64,000 nucleotides of DNA, from NCBI GenBank assembly GCA_963277665.1, contig OY728152.1:1185702357-1185766356 (forward strand), given 5' to 3'. This document shows positions 48,736 through 60,679 of this stretch, piece by piece. Source of the DNA: Viscum album (taxonomy: Eukaryota > Streptophyta > Magnoliopsida > Santalales > Viscaceae). Numbering within the stretch: the first letter of the stretch is position 1; every line of letters starts with the position of its first letter. A program made the position numbers and the translations under genes. The notes beneath the pieces are model-generated. The model had not been told where the DNA came from. It saw only the letters and a program-made list of their open reading frames with translations, and did no database searches.

Positions 48736-49145
48736 TCACACAAAACATTTCATAGTTAATGAAGAATTACTTTTTTGACTCAAAGCATCATCCACTTTAT
48801 TTTATTTTCCGGGATAGTAATGAATCATGTAATAATAATATTTTATTAAATCCATCCATCTCCTCTGTCTGATGTTCAATTCTTTTTTAGTGAATATATA
48901 CATCAATATTTTATGATTAGTATATATTTCACACTATACTCTATAATAATGATGCCTCAAAATTTTTAATGAAAAAAAAACAGCTAATTCCAAATCATGT
49001 GTAGTGTAATTTAACTCAAGAGTTTTCCACTGTCCTGAAGCATAAGCAATTACCCAATCATTATGTATAAGGAAACAACCAAATAATTTCAACGAAGCAT
49101 TACTATAGGTTAAAAAATCACCATTTCTAGAAGGCAGCTCCAACT
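48736..49145 (-). pseudogene. Element E RNase H remnant
   Basis: Block 49143-48934 reads LPSRNGDFLTYSNASLKLFG and DWVIAYASGQWKTLE, then THDLELAVFFSLK. The first catalytic Asp (YSDAS) is Asn here. The remainder, about 48930-48780, gives degenerate DH-S..YIFT and RRWMDLIK words. Confidence 0.82.
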
Positions 49146-49600
49146 ATGGATCATTCACCAATTTTCTTTTAAATTCATTAAAACAATCATCACATTCTTT
49201 TGCCTAAATGAACATAACAAATTTTCGAGATACCTTAGTCATTAGACTAGATAAAATTTATTTTTTTAACAAACCTTCAGTAATAATCATCCAAACCATG
49301 AAAACTATGGATCTTGGTTATATTTATGGATCTTTTCCATTCTTCAACAACATTTGTTTTAGCAGGATTAATAGTTATGCCATTTTTTGAATCAATGTGT
49401 CCCAGGAATGAAATTTTTTGTTACCAAAAACTAACACTTGCTGAATTTCCCATACGGTTTATTTTCTTTTATGGTTTTCAATACATCCCAAAAATGACAT
49501 TCATTCTCCATATTAAATTTACCATAAACCAAAATATCATCAATAAAAGGATCCACCATTTATCAACTGAGTAAACTTTCTCCATCATTGCAATAAACTA
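49146..49600 (-). pseudogene. Element E reverse transcriptase fragment
   Basis: Only the end of the RT is present. On the element strand an FIDDILVYG box lies at about 49545-49515 with both Asp codons intact, followed by degenerate thumb words (about 49440-49210). Everything upstream of the box is missing. Plus-strand open frames here (49208-49390, 49314-49574) are antisense to it. Confidence 0.75.
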
Positions 49601-49833
49601 TTCAATTATGATTCCGACCATTTGAGGATGCTTATCTAGAAGGACATTTCCCTCTTTATTACTTCTGAACACAACTATCTTGTTTCCTTTATGAAAAACC
49701 ATTCCAAACAATTAAATATCTCAGTCAAAGCAACATGGTAATCTGAAAATGCTATATTATTGTAATCTTATCATAAATTAATTTATGGACATTAGTTTAA
49801 CAACACCCTACCTCCAAAAGTTATCTAAAAAGA
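49601..49833 (-). other. Element E leader joined to pol remnant
   Basis: This short stretch connects the primer site to the RT fragment. A complete relative (element A) has about 2.3 kb of gag, protease and RT between these points. I could not locate the deletion junction exactly, and no zinc knuckle or protease site is visible. Confidence 0.6.
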
Positions 49834-49846
49834 CCTCTTATACCAA
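49834..49846 (-). other. Primer binding site of element E
   Basis: On the element strand TTGGTATAAGAGG, one base after the LTR end CATTATA, as in element A. Confidence 0.88.
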
Positions 49847-49847
49847 C

Positions 49848-52800
49848 TATAATGACCCAGCCTTATAAAATTACATAATATTGAATTATATTAATAATTC
49901 GCATTGAGGATCTTTTTAGGTAGAGTGTTTTATAGAATTTGGAGGTAACCATTACATCTCAAAAGATGAAAAAGTAGACACTTCTACTAAGTTCCCATTT
50001 TTTCCACAAAATATAAACTCATTGAAAAAAAGAGTCATGACCACTTCCATTTTTCAGACAGCATGAAATTTCCATGATCCCATCCTTGTCCTATTCCAAT
50101 TTTTGTCATGTGAAAAACATTTCAAAAACATGGTATGAGCACAAAAAGCTCAGTAAGGGATACACAAAGATGGAAAACGTTTATTTTTTCAAAACAATTA
50201 GTAAACCTTGAATACTTTATCATAAGTAATCATTTTCACCTTTATGATCTAGTAGGTACTCTTCAATGAATAAAAGATCATTTCATAACCATTTGTAACC
50301 ATAATATTACCATCAAACCCATAAAAATTACAAATAACATATTATGGTATCATTAGACATAAATATACTAAAATTGAATAACCATATGTTCAATTTCCAC
50401 ACAAATCACTAAATAGAATAGCCATAATGCTGACGTCCATAACCAATGAATTAGAGGTCATAACGTAAACACCCATCCAGGTTTATCATGGAACCACCCA
50501 TCATTTTTTTAATCATGTAACCACCTATCAAATAAAATAATAACACTTAATGTATTGCAAATAAAAACATTTCACTAATAACATTTCATTTGCAATCACA
50601 TGAAATAATTTCATGACATTGAAGTTATCAATCCATTTCAAAACCAATTTTCAATACCAAAATATTTAAAAGAGTTTTTTGTATTTATTTACCTTTTAAA
50701 AAAAATTATGTCTTGTTATAGAAGCAAAAGATCACATAATACTCCCGGTGGCGGAATGGTCGTTGTCATCCCGTATGTTAAAAAGAAATGTATTTTCTGT
50801 CGTTTAATAAATAACATCGTATGGAAAAGATTCCTTTTAAATAAAATTAAAATGGGTTTATACACCCTATTAAATAATGTCGTATATAAATTAAATAATT
50901 ACATAAATAATAATGATAAGATCAACCCAAAGAATTGGAATTTGGTTAAGAAGTTCCCTTACCTTTTGTCTGACTTGACCCGTTCGTTCTTTAATTTCCT
51001 GAATAATAAACAAAAGTGAATTTATAATTTCTTAAGAACCTTTTTCATGTTAATTATTCCATTTATAACACTTATTACCATGTTATGAACATTATATAAT
51101 CATTTAAGTTAATAACGGTTGTTTTGTCAATATTTGGTACTTGAGTCAAAAATAGACTTTTTATAATTACATGTAGTTCATGTGGTCAAATGTTCATTAT
51201 ATACAGAATTATATTCATGATTTAGATATCATATATATCATATATATCTATTATATACATGTATTTATAATAGTACATAACCTTTGGACGTAAGAAATGA
51301 ATTGTGCAGTTCATGGAGACGGTATGTCGTATGTTTGTAAGAATGCTAATTTCATTTCTATTTCATATATTAATGGAATTAAAACATAATGATACATAGT
51401 TATATTATAATTCTAGTATAGTATCATATATAAAATCATCAAATAAATCCTTCATACATCCAACATAAAGCATTAACGAGTCATATCACATTGAGGGGGC
51501 GGTGGTCTGTAATTCCTAAAATGAAATTATCGCATTTACTCATTTTGGAAACCATGATGGTATGATATAAATGAAATATATAGAATCATAGAAAAAATAA
51601 ACATAATATATATCATACATAATTACAGTTCCATCATGTTGGCCACCATGAGAGGCGGTAGGAGATAATTGAACAATCATCACTTCGTGAGGCGTTAGTT
51701 TTTTCATTCAGAGAAACAATATGTTTTTCACCCATTGGATGGAGGTGTTTGTAAGTGTAGTTAGAATAAATATCTTAAAAAAATACAAGTATATCGAATA
51801 TACTATTTTTGTTATAAAATAAAGGAATAAAAAGTTTTTAGGGGTTTTGAGATGTAAAATTAAACCTAAGAACTTAAGAGATGACACAACCTTTAAATCG
51901 GGTAAGTCCATTTGGGTTGAACCAAAAGGGTTTCTTAAAGTAATTTTTATCTAAGGTAAGGATTGTAGGATGAATAGAGGGATCATGGGAGGTTATTAGA
52001 GCAGAATTTGGACGAGCCAAATACTTTAGAAGTGTGAGGAATGAGTTATAAGTGATAGATTTTTATAAGGGAGAGGAGGGGCTCTTTAGAAAATTTTGAA
52101 AAAATTATTTTATTATAACATCATCTTAAGTTTCAAAAGGTCAAAAATTTGTTAAAATAAATTTTAAGAAGACTTGTGGACAAAATAAAATAACTCAATA
52201 AGAATTGGACTGGTTTTGTATATTGTTTTTATATTTTTAATCTTATTTATTTAAATTATTTAATAATGTGGTAAATATTCCATTATTATTGTGTAAAAAA
52301 TAATTTAATTCATTTCATGTTCAAAAATTAAAAACAAATATGACATAAGAAATCTTTTTATCTTTCCAATTAATATTTATTGCCGAAAATATAACTTATA
52401 TAACCCCATGTAATAATTTAATTATTAAAATATATTTGTTTATGTAATTTTTGTATTTACTTTAAATTAATTAAAATAATGAGTCATTATTACTCCCATG
52501 TGGCTCCATGGGGTCCCAAATTCAAACCAATGATTACCATGATCAGATTTGTATCATCGAAAAGGATTAGGACACATGTTAATTTAATTTAATGTTATTA
52601 TAATATTATATTTTTCACTTATTTACTATATTTAGCTTTTTATCATGGAAAATAAAATATTTACTGATGTAAATGTTTAAAATGTATAAAAATAAATGTG
52701 ACCTATTTAAAAATTTTGAACCTACAGATTCCCAATATTGAATCTATTTTTCTTAAATTCAAAGCACAGAAGTGGAAGAAATTAATTTAAAATTAATTCC

Positions 52801-53519
52801 CGATGTTAAAACAAATAGTGTGTTATTAATAAATAATAACTATCAAAAGATTGACACTTGTTTATATCCAATTTAAATATGAAATTACTTCCAATTACAA
52901 AATTTTTATTAAATGGTAAAAGTATATTCTAATTAAACTTTAAAACCAATAAAAAAGATAACATAACTATAAAAATAAATTAGATTAAAAGGCATTTTTG
53001 AATTAAAATACAGTATTTTTCAATATTCCTTAAAAATGAACATTATCAAAAAAATACCAAAATTTAATCCAATGTAAATTTTGATGTCCCGATTATACAG
53101 AAGAATTTTATTTTGTTAAATAGAACATATAAGAGTTCCATGAACTATACATAAGAAGGTTTATCCATTAAATGGAAGTAAATTGACCTATTGATGATAA
53201 TTATTCTTAAAATTAGATTCATTCACATTTTAAGACACAAATATTTATTGGATAAATGTAAATATATTTAACAACCATTAATAATAATATTGTACTTAGT
53301 TATATTCATTCCTGCCAATACATTGACTATTCGTTAACTACCATTTAAAATAATATTTTTATATTATTAGTGTGCAATGTAAGATTTCAAAGAAATGCGC
53401 TGTTGCGTATTGGTTATGCTATCAAACATATCATCACCTTTAAAATAAAATAAATTTATAATTTAAAGATTTTAATTAAAATTAAAATTTAATATTCTTT
53501 ATTTACTTGGGATGTTACA
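49848..53519 (-). repeat. Element E 5' LTR (right copy), 3672 bp
   Basis: On the plus strand it begins TATAATGACCCAG and ends GGGATGTTACA. It corresponds to the left LTR in order and length. The plus-strand open frame at 50708-51019 is antisense LTR sequence with no counterpart of equal length in the left LTR. Confidence 0.92.
51309..51346 (-). repeat. CGTACG-type motif in the element E right LTR
   Basis: TTCATGGAGACGGTATGTCG on the plus strand, the counterpart of 44956-44992. Confidence 0.55.
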
Positions 53520-53524
53520 AAAAG
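53520..53524. repeat. Target-site duplication of element E, right copy (AAAAG)
   Basis: Follows the LTR end TGTTACA. One base differs from the left copy AAAAT. Confidence 0.68.
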
Positions 53525-54378
53525 TATTGTGAAACATTTCTCTTTTACCCAGGTTAGGATATAATGTAACATTTATCACACATATTTCATTTCACATATT
53601 ATAATATGATAAATGTTTATGATACTATGGAAAAAATAAATATGATTTTATTTAAGTGTACGATAGGACAAAAATCACCCTTTAAAGAACTAGTTAATGA
53701 TTTACATGTCATGAGATATACATGTTTGGAATGGCGAGTGAACTCAATTTGGTAATATAGTGATGTAATGAGAAGTGAACATGATTCCATAAGATAGGAA
53801 GTGAATTGGTAGTGAACCCTGTTTAGTAAAAGACATTTTCTACTATGATGGTCTTTGTATCAATCCTTTATTAATAGGGAAATAATTTTCTATTATTTTG
53901 TATATGCCACAAATTATATGTCTTATGCCATTTTTATACTCTCATGGATCATGTTTTATAGTTAACTTTTGTCTAATGACTTTTTAGATGTAATTATTTT
54001 TTCCATGGCTGAATATTATTATATTTGATACGAGGGTTAGGGTTTGATATATCATGATCATTCTCTCATACCCATATGTTCATTTTATTCATACATATCT
54101 CCAATATTTACCCATACTTAGCATCTGTGCAGACCCATTATTATTATTCCTTTGTCAAGGTTATGAATATAGTGTTACGTATGAAATGTCTAGGAAGGGT
54201 TCTATCAATTAATATTTTAGCTATTGAATATATATCCCACCTATAGAGTAGTTAATATGTTTCCAAGTATCTAAAGGGACTAAATTATTATAGTTCTCAT
54301 GCATTCAAATTTTGGGATTTTATGAATATTCATAAAAGTTATTGTAATATATAAGTTTATTTCACCTAGATCTCTATA
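53525..54378 (+). repeat. Element F 5' LTR, right part
   Basis: Resumes the LTR of F. It matches both the LTR of A and the 3' LTR of F: CATGAGATA-ACATG-TTGGAATG with GTGAACTCA (53710-53745; compare 15210-15245 and 63875-63900), TATGCCACAAAT (53923), CCCATACTTAGCATCTG (54111; compare CCCTTACTGAGCATTTG at 15528) and the end ATCTCTATA. Confidence 0.8.
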
Positions 54379-54379
54379 G

Positions 54380-54392
54380 TTATTATTAGAGG
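54380..54392 (+). other. Primer binding site of element F (decayed)
   Basis: TTATTATTAGAGG lies one G after the LTR end TATA and keeps the spacing and the AGAGG end of the primer site of A (TTGGTATCAGAGG). Confidence 0.72.
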
Positions 54393-54725
54393 ATATGTTT
54401 AATTATAATTTTTAATGTAGGATGAGAAAAACAAGGTGTAATCCAAAAATTCATGTCTAAGCATATATCTAAGGATGATTCAATGTATAGAATATTTTCC
54501 ACTGATTTGGGTGAATGATAGTGTATGTGGGGTTCTAGAAAAATATGCATGTCTAGATACTACATATTGATGTGGATCTTGTACATATTTACAATGGTAA
54601 AATTACAATAAAGTCACTTAATCACGATATACTTGGTCAGATATTGGTGCATGATAATGGACCCTACTATACACAATCATTGTCACTCTGAGGGAACATA
54701 CATTGGGAATTAACACCAAATATAT
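54393..54725 (+). pseudogene. Element F leader and gag start, decayed
   Basis: After the primer site, ATGTAGGATGAGAAAAACAA near 54415 resembles the gag start region of A (CAATGACTGGAAACCGAAGG) but carries stops. The rest is too decayed to assign. Confidence 0.4.
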
Positions 54726-55985
54726 TTTTTATTTTTATAAAAAAAGAAGTTTTATGGATGAGTTGTAACTTCACAAATTCCCTCACACCAAACACAATTA
54801 CACCATTAACAAATCAAAGGCAAAATAATCACAGTTCACACTAAACACATTCAAATTCAAAAGGATTCAAAAAAATAACACCTCATCGTCATCATGGATT
54901 GTGAGGCCCTCGAGCAGCACATAATATGCCCCAGACAACATAACCATTATAAAAATAGCCTCTCTAGAAAATACATGACATAGGTGAAATAATTATTGAA
55001 AAAAACCATGCCCACAATAAAAATGAATCCACCAGGAACCACATCACCATTTAGAGAAAAAAAAAACAGTCTAAAACCACACATTCCATCAAGAAACACG
55101 AACACTAGGGATTAAAAAATATCATTATAGAAAAAAAAATTACCAAAAAATGACTAATCTGACCACCATCTTCCAGATCATTCATCATGAAAAACCCACC
55201 TATCCTCAAACAAAAACATTCCAAAACCACATCATAAACCATCGCACTGGGGTGACCTGGCATTGAGAGAAGGAACATAAGTCAAGAGAAGAGTTTGGAG
55301 AGGGAATAACTAAAAATCTATGTCGACATTTGACTGAACCACAAAACACGTTCCTCAAAACCATCAACAGATGGATGAAGACCAAAATGATTAAAAATAT
55401 ACAACAAGTTGGAGGGATTGATGATCCTCCATTAAAATAAAACAATCTAGAAGAAAAACATCATCAAAGAGGATAAAACTCCAAAACATACCTTAGAACA
55501 AAAAAAATCGATCCGCCGATGCCACATGCCTTATCACCAACATCAGACCATGAGAAGCAATAAAATCTATTAATCCTTATATCTCATGGAATTTGAAGCT
55601 ATAGATATTCCACATAGGTCTGGAAGACCCACCATTAGAACCAAGATATATCTCCAATAATGGAACCCATGATAGTCTAAACAAAAATGCCACAAGGCTG
55701 GGAGCTGAACATAGAAAAAAATAGGGAAGAACTAATGCTAAGAGTATGAAACCTAAAATCATGTACCGAGAACGATGATATTAATAATAAATAAGTGAAG
55801 AGAAACATAAATGGTTCAGGAAGAAATAGGAAACATATGACAAATAAATACCACCATGGAGGAGAAATAACCAGTGTAGAACAAAAGGAGCTGAGGGAGA
55901 AATCGTTGCAGCATTCGAGAAACCATTGGGATCAAGTAGGAATGAGAGCATCCTGAGTGAAAAGAGATATATGTCCCAACCGTTT
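54726..55985 (-). other. Compositionally distinct block, possibly a LINE fragment
   Basis: The plus strand changes from balanced AT-rich sequence to an A- and C-rich block with many CCA and AAC words, then returns near 55985. Read on the minus strand it is T- and G-rich and ends in CTTCTTTTTTTATAAAAATA followed by more A, which looks like the 3' end of a plant LINE with a short tail. Minus-strand open frames of 79 and 61 codons (55445-55206 and 55762-55577) show no RT or endonuclease motif. It lies where gag of F should be, so it is probably an insertion. I could not find a convincing flanking duplication. Confidence 0.35.
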
Positions 55986-57330
55986 ACCCCTTAATAATTA
56001 AACAAATATTTATAATCAATCATGATTGATTTTAATTGAATATGACTTTCAATGACGTATTATGAACATAATTTCCAATATATTAATAAAAAATTGTCAC
56101 GATATAGACATCTTATATATTATTTTCTTAGGATTATGTGGTTCTCCACTATAAATATTTTATCCTAATCGATGGTTTTGGGATTTTGGTAATTTGAGGG
56201 AAGGTGTAGGAACCATTTTAAAATCAATTGTGAATAAATATTCATTTATTTTCCTCTTGTGAAGGAATAAATTGTGTGAGATTGGATAAAACCCCTCATT
56301 TTAATGCTCACAAAACAATCATAATCTATGAATTCTACTAGAAAATCGAACAAAAAATGAAGGATAAAGCATTCTGTCATGTCCATCATGAGCCAATAAA
56401 CACCATCATTTAGTTATTCTTCTGATTAAGTAGTTTATAAAAAAGTTATCAGCACAATTTTAATGAAATTTTCTATTTTCTAGTGATTGAAAAATGAAAA
56501 AAACATTTTTTTTTAAATTTTGGATGTTCGTTTTAATTAAAGGTATAATATTACTAAGAAACCCAGGAAAAATAATGAAATATACTCTATGGATAGGTAC
56601 GATATCAAGGAAATAAATTTAAAAAATTAAATTATTCATAATATTTGAATGATTATCAGGAAATATTTCTATTAGGTATTGAAAAAGTGAGATTAATTTA
56701 TAGATACCTATGAGTGAGACTTCATCATAATTATGAGTTACACTTATATTTTTTTGATCCATCTGAATGTATTGTTGATTGATTGATCATTTTCTTTAAT
56801 GAATATTTAGAATGGAGTCATCCATATGAAACTCCATTATATAAGAATAAATTTTTTTATGTATAATAATAGTGGAAATTGAGGTTGGAGATCTGTATCA
56901 ATATCATCGGTTTGACAAGAAATGAAATGTAGTGTTTAAAAAATTCGTTGAACCATGATGAAAATAATATAATAATTTTATTTTGATCAATGAATATTAA
57001 AAAACATTGATGAAATTTCATTAGGGGGATAGTAATAATTTTATGTGTATAAAGGAGGGTTATCAAAAAAATTAATTTCTAATGTGATGGGATGAATTTG
57101 TCTATTGATGTGGACTTAGTGAAATCTCTACAGAATGAACCACTCATACATTAGTTTTTCATGTGTTAGGAAAGTATGAATTAATCTAACTAGTTCCAAA
57201 AATTACATGTTAATGATGTTGATGGAATTCATAACCCTAAAAATCTAGGGGATAATCTGAAATATTCCTTCATCATAAATTTTTATTAGGGGTGTCATAA
57301 AATCATGTTGAGGGGAACACCTATCATCCG
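55986..57330 (+). pseudogene. Element F gag region, decayed
   Basis: Placed between the primer site and the protease remnant of F, this should hold the bulk of gag. I see no zinc knuckle and no recognisable gag core in any frame. The minus-strand open frame at 56857-57066 has no motif. The assignment is by position only. Confidence 0.35.
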
Positions 57331-57889
57331 TAATATAACTAATAATGTCATATTTGATCTCAAAACATCAAATTCATTCATATATTATGAATTGGTTATG
57401 GGTGTCTGGATTCCACCAAAATGATGAGATGTGAAATTAGATGAGAAAATATTTAATGGAATTATGATCTCATTTCAAGTCTGTAATTATTATTTGGTTA
57501 ACATTGGTTGAAATGTTCTTAATCAAAATCATTTCATTCTTCCTCTAACTGAATTTGATGGAATACTTTGAATGTATTACTTCAGATACATAAAAACCAT
57601 AGAAATTATTAAAAAAGGGAAGTTACATTGTATATCCAAAACTATTATATAATTTTATATCTTTCAACATTATAATTTCCGACATTTTTTGGAGATTACA
57701 TCCATTTAGGAGTCTTTATTCCCATTAAGAATTGTATTTTATCTCAAATGTTTGTGGAGAAACTCAAAATCTATGATATTCCCATTTTAATTGAATTTTT
57801 CTTCTTTTTAATGAGTTTACAGGATTCCCTAAAAATATATATGATTTCTCAATATAACATAAATGAGATGCCATGCCGATTTAAAATAC
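57331..57889 (+). pseudogene. Element F protease and linker remnant
   Basis: NNVIFDLKTSNSFIYYE (about 57339-57390) sits on the family's VLFDSGS-HSFIS active site: the catalytic Asp remains but the Ser-Gly after it are changed. Upstream, the GGGGAACACCTATCATCCGT words match GGTACACATATCATCCAC in A. At 57705-57800 the segment VFIPIKNCILSQMFVEKLK-like matches A at 17545-17610. Confidence 0.65.
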
Positions 57890-58640
57890 ACTATAAATAA
57901 TATCCCTAATTGATTGGCATGAATTGAAAAAGAAACTATATTAAAACCTGAATAATGTATTATTTTATCCAAAAGTGTAACCTTCTAGGGAACCTATTCT
58001 ATTTAAAAAATGAATAATGGATCAATTAATCCCTAAATTTTTTTCATGAGATAAAAAAGATCACAATGAAGAATATATAAAATATTTTCAATATTGACTA
58101 CTTGTTTGATCAACTTTTGTGGAGATAAAAACTCTTCCATGATAGAACACCATTTTCGATATCAAAAGTTGAGGTTCAGATACAGAACATACCCAAGATA
58201 TTATTCTATTCATGATATGGACACTATAAATAAATATTAATATTGTTTAGTCTTACTAATTCCATTTCTATCATTAGTGATTTATAGAATATTTTTTTTA
58301 AGGATTACAATGACCATTGTTTGTAGCCTTTATATATGATATTCAATGGAAATAAATTTCCATGTAAGATCATGAATTCCACATATGAATTGTACTAATG
58401 ATGCTAAAGAAGGAGAAAATGAATTAAAATGCTACATTTCTTATATTTTGGATACAAAAGGATTCATTTTTGTGTCATATAATCTCATGAGAGGGTATAT
58501 CAGAAGATCCATCAATGATAGAAGCTATTGAATGAAGGAATAGATTGAACAGATTAACTGAGATCCAATTTTTTATTTATTTTGATGGAGATTTTAAATT
58601 TATTATCGAGATGTTCTGATGAATATCTATGTATTGGAAC
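57890..58640 (+). pseudogene. Element F reverse transcriptase remnant
   Basis: Recognisable in shifting frames: TYCLFDQLL-like words (about 58098-58120), RYGHYK-like (about 58215), SLTNSISIISDL (about 58250-58280), and the active-site box at about 58328-58350, where FIYDI replaces FIDDI. Then FVGYKRIHFCVI-SHERVY (about 58450-58500) and a GY-RF-like thumb end near 58600 follow. Heavily broken by stops. Confidence 0.7.
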
Positions 58641-59060
58641 TTGTTAACTATGATTGTATTCATGTTACCCTGAATAAATAATTGTGAGGAAAATTTCAAG
58701 GAATGAAATTGAGTATTATTTTGTGAACCTATTATTACATTAAACTGTATTATTGAAGGGTTGATAGTCCATACTAATAAAAAAATTATTATATTGGGAT
58801 GTCTTATTATGTAAAACAGAATGCTAATATTTTAAGTCTCTTGGTAATTGATGGTTAATGTGAAAAATATCCCAACTCATGATTTGGTGTCTGCTATTGT
58901 AATTTTGGCATTAAATATATTAACACATTATATTACTGGAGATATTTATGATATATATACATATTAAAAATGTATAGAGTATATTTTAACACATAAGGAT
59001 TTTAACATGAACCATATAATATCAATAGAGTTGATTAGTTAATATGACTTATCAATAGAT
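58641..59060 (+). pseudogene. Element F RNase H remnant
   Basis: CEENFKE (about 58680-58702), then IVHTN-like words in place of YTDAS (about 58765), NPNS-FGVCYCNFGIKYI (58868-58920) in place of the [10 protein letters not shown] helix, and a HINTLY-W-YL-like end, then HIKNV-S-F-HIRI (about 58960-59005) in place of TDHKS..FTQK. It is in the expected place after the RT. Confidence 0.6.
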
Positions 59061-60010
59061 TACCACAGTGGAAAAGTAGACAATGTGGAAAACGATTTGA
59101 GTTGAAAGGATTATTATAACTTATCCATGATTATTATAATAAAATATCCAATATTCATGAATTGGAAAAGGTTTTTTAAATCTAGATTGATGGGGAATAA
59201 TCATATCTTACTCAATTAGATATTAAAAAATCTATCCTATGAAATACTAATGAAGTGTTTAATGAAGATGTGTGTGGTAAAAGAAGTTTTGGAAATTTTC
59301 TCTTTATTAATATATATCATGATTGAATGATATAGTTAATGAACCATGTATTTGTTCATATCATTCCATACATTAAGGAGTTACTCAAAGGCCATTATTT
59401 ATTTTCAAATAGTTAAGGAATTGCAATGATTTATAGAGATTGGAAAAAATAATTTTAGTGGGATGTCATACGGAGTGATATCACTATGTTTGTATCTCAG
59501 TGCATGGTATTTCAGAATGTTATGGCTGAATGAAAATGGTATACGATTATTTTTCAATCATTAACCATATCAAAATTTTAATGGGATAACATAACCATTG
59601 TTTTATGAATTAGATCCCCTCAAATATATAATTTTAATATTCTCATATGGGTTGTAGTTGAATTCCTTTCTAATTCAATATAAATCATTTCTATGAGAGA
59701 AGTATTCTCTATGGATCAGTATTCGAGGATATACTATATGAAATTGGTAAGGTAGAATATATATTCACATTCCATTGTATTTTATCTGGATTCTAGGTTT
59801 ACAACAATGTAATGGTGAAATATGCAACATGATCTGGATACAACTTTGAGTTTCGACAATATGAATCATCCACAAGATATTTTTATTTTTGACATAACAA
59901 TATAAACACTAGAGTATATGTTGTGATCTGATTCTATAGATTTTAAATATAGTTGTGATCAAAATCAATCAATGAATGACTTTTCGTACAATAATATTTT
60001 TCACTCCGTA
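59061..60010 (+). pseudogene. Element F integrase remnant
   Basis: The zinc-binding part is at about 59370-59525: MIYRDWKK and WWDVIRSDIT..VSQCMVFQNVMAE-like words; the second Cys of the pair is replaced by Phe. The core follows with HNHCFMN/DF (about 59590), a ITSM-EKYSLWIS segment (59690-59720) and YYEIGKVEYI/FHCILSGF (59735-59800). MNHPQDI (59865) matches the AYHPQTD motif of A. It is inactive. Confidence 0.65.
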
Positions 60011-60645
60011 GTTCATATAACTCCTTATAAAAACATATATATAATGAACTGATGAGCATCAACATACGAGAATAATGTTTTAATATGAATTTTATTAGGA
60101 TATGAGATAACTGATTAAATTGATGTAACGGTTAGGCCAATTCAGTTGTATATCACAAATACATTTATTTGATAGAAAATCTATTCTGACAATCATCCAT
60201 GTAACATAGAATTTATAGTTGTTGATAAGGAGTTTCTAATAGTTTCTCAATAGAATAAGGATATGTAATTTGGGAAGAATGGGAAACTAATCTATAGGTT
60301 TATAAGTACATTTGAAATTATATTTCATATTGATATGCTACCACATTTCGTTGAACATCATCCAAACATCTCAATAGTTGATGATAAGATCCATGAATTT
60401 TTCTTAAGGATATACGTACCATACCACTCATATGATCTAATTTCTGACTACATATCACAAGATCATGATCATTAATACGAGGAAAAAAACTAGAGATTAT
60501 AGGTCCTACAAAAAAAATTCTACAAAACAAGACCACTCAACTGATAATTTTATATGGGGATGAACTACCATCTTATGGAATCTATTTGTTATATATAGGT
60601 TATATTAGTTCATATGTATCCTCATCTTTTTATCATAATGATGAA
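60011..60645 (+). pseudogene. Element F integrase C-terminal and chromodomain-like tail
   Basis: GKNGKLIYRFISTFEIIFHI (about 60268-60330) matches the SPRYI-PFEILDHV module, and SYDLISDY at about 60430-60452 matches the SHV-S-Y segment. The minus-strand open frame at 60318-60536 is antisense to it. The tail ends near YPHLFIIMMNF at 60615-60645, equivalent to YPLLF in A, followed by a stop. Confidence 0.65.
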
Positions 60646-60679
60646 TTTTTAGGGAGAACGTCATATTAATATGGTATAA
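60646..60679 (+). other. Decayed polypurine tract of element F
   Basis: TTTTTAGGGAGAACG lies where A has TTTTAAGGGGGGTAAAA, with extra AT-rich bases before the LTR start. Confidence 0.5.

Larger units (their letters stand above)
43522..53519 (-). mobile_element. Element E: deleted Ty3/gypsy LTR retrotransposon, minus strand, inside the 5' LTR of F
   Basis: The element is 9998 bp with LTRs of 3649 and 3672 bp and an internal part of only 2677 bp. The internal part holds the primer site, a fragment of RT, RNase H, integrase and the chromodomain-like tail. Gag, protease and most of the RT are absent. The tract and primer site place the 5' LTR on the right. Its integrase words (SVHPGSTKMYRD, WWDGMK) and LTR ends are close to those of A, so E and A are related families. 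It must have depended on proteins from another element, or lost the coding after insertion. Confidence 0.9.

Noticed and set aside
50708..51019. 103-codon plus-strand frame
   Set aside because: Antisense LTR sequence of element E, not open in the left LTR and without motif.
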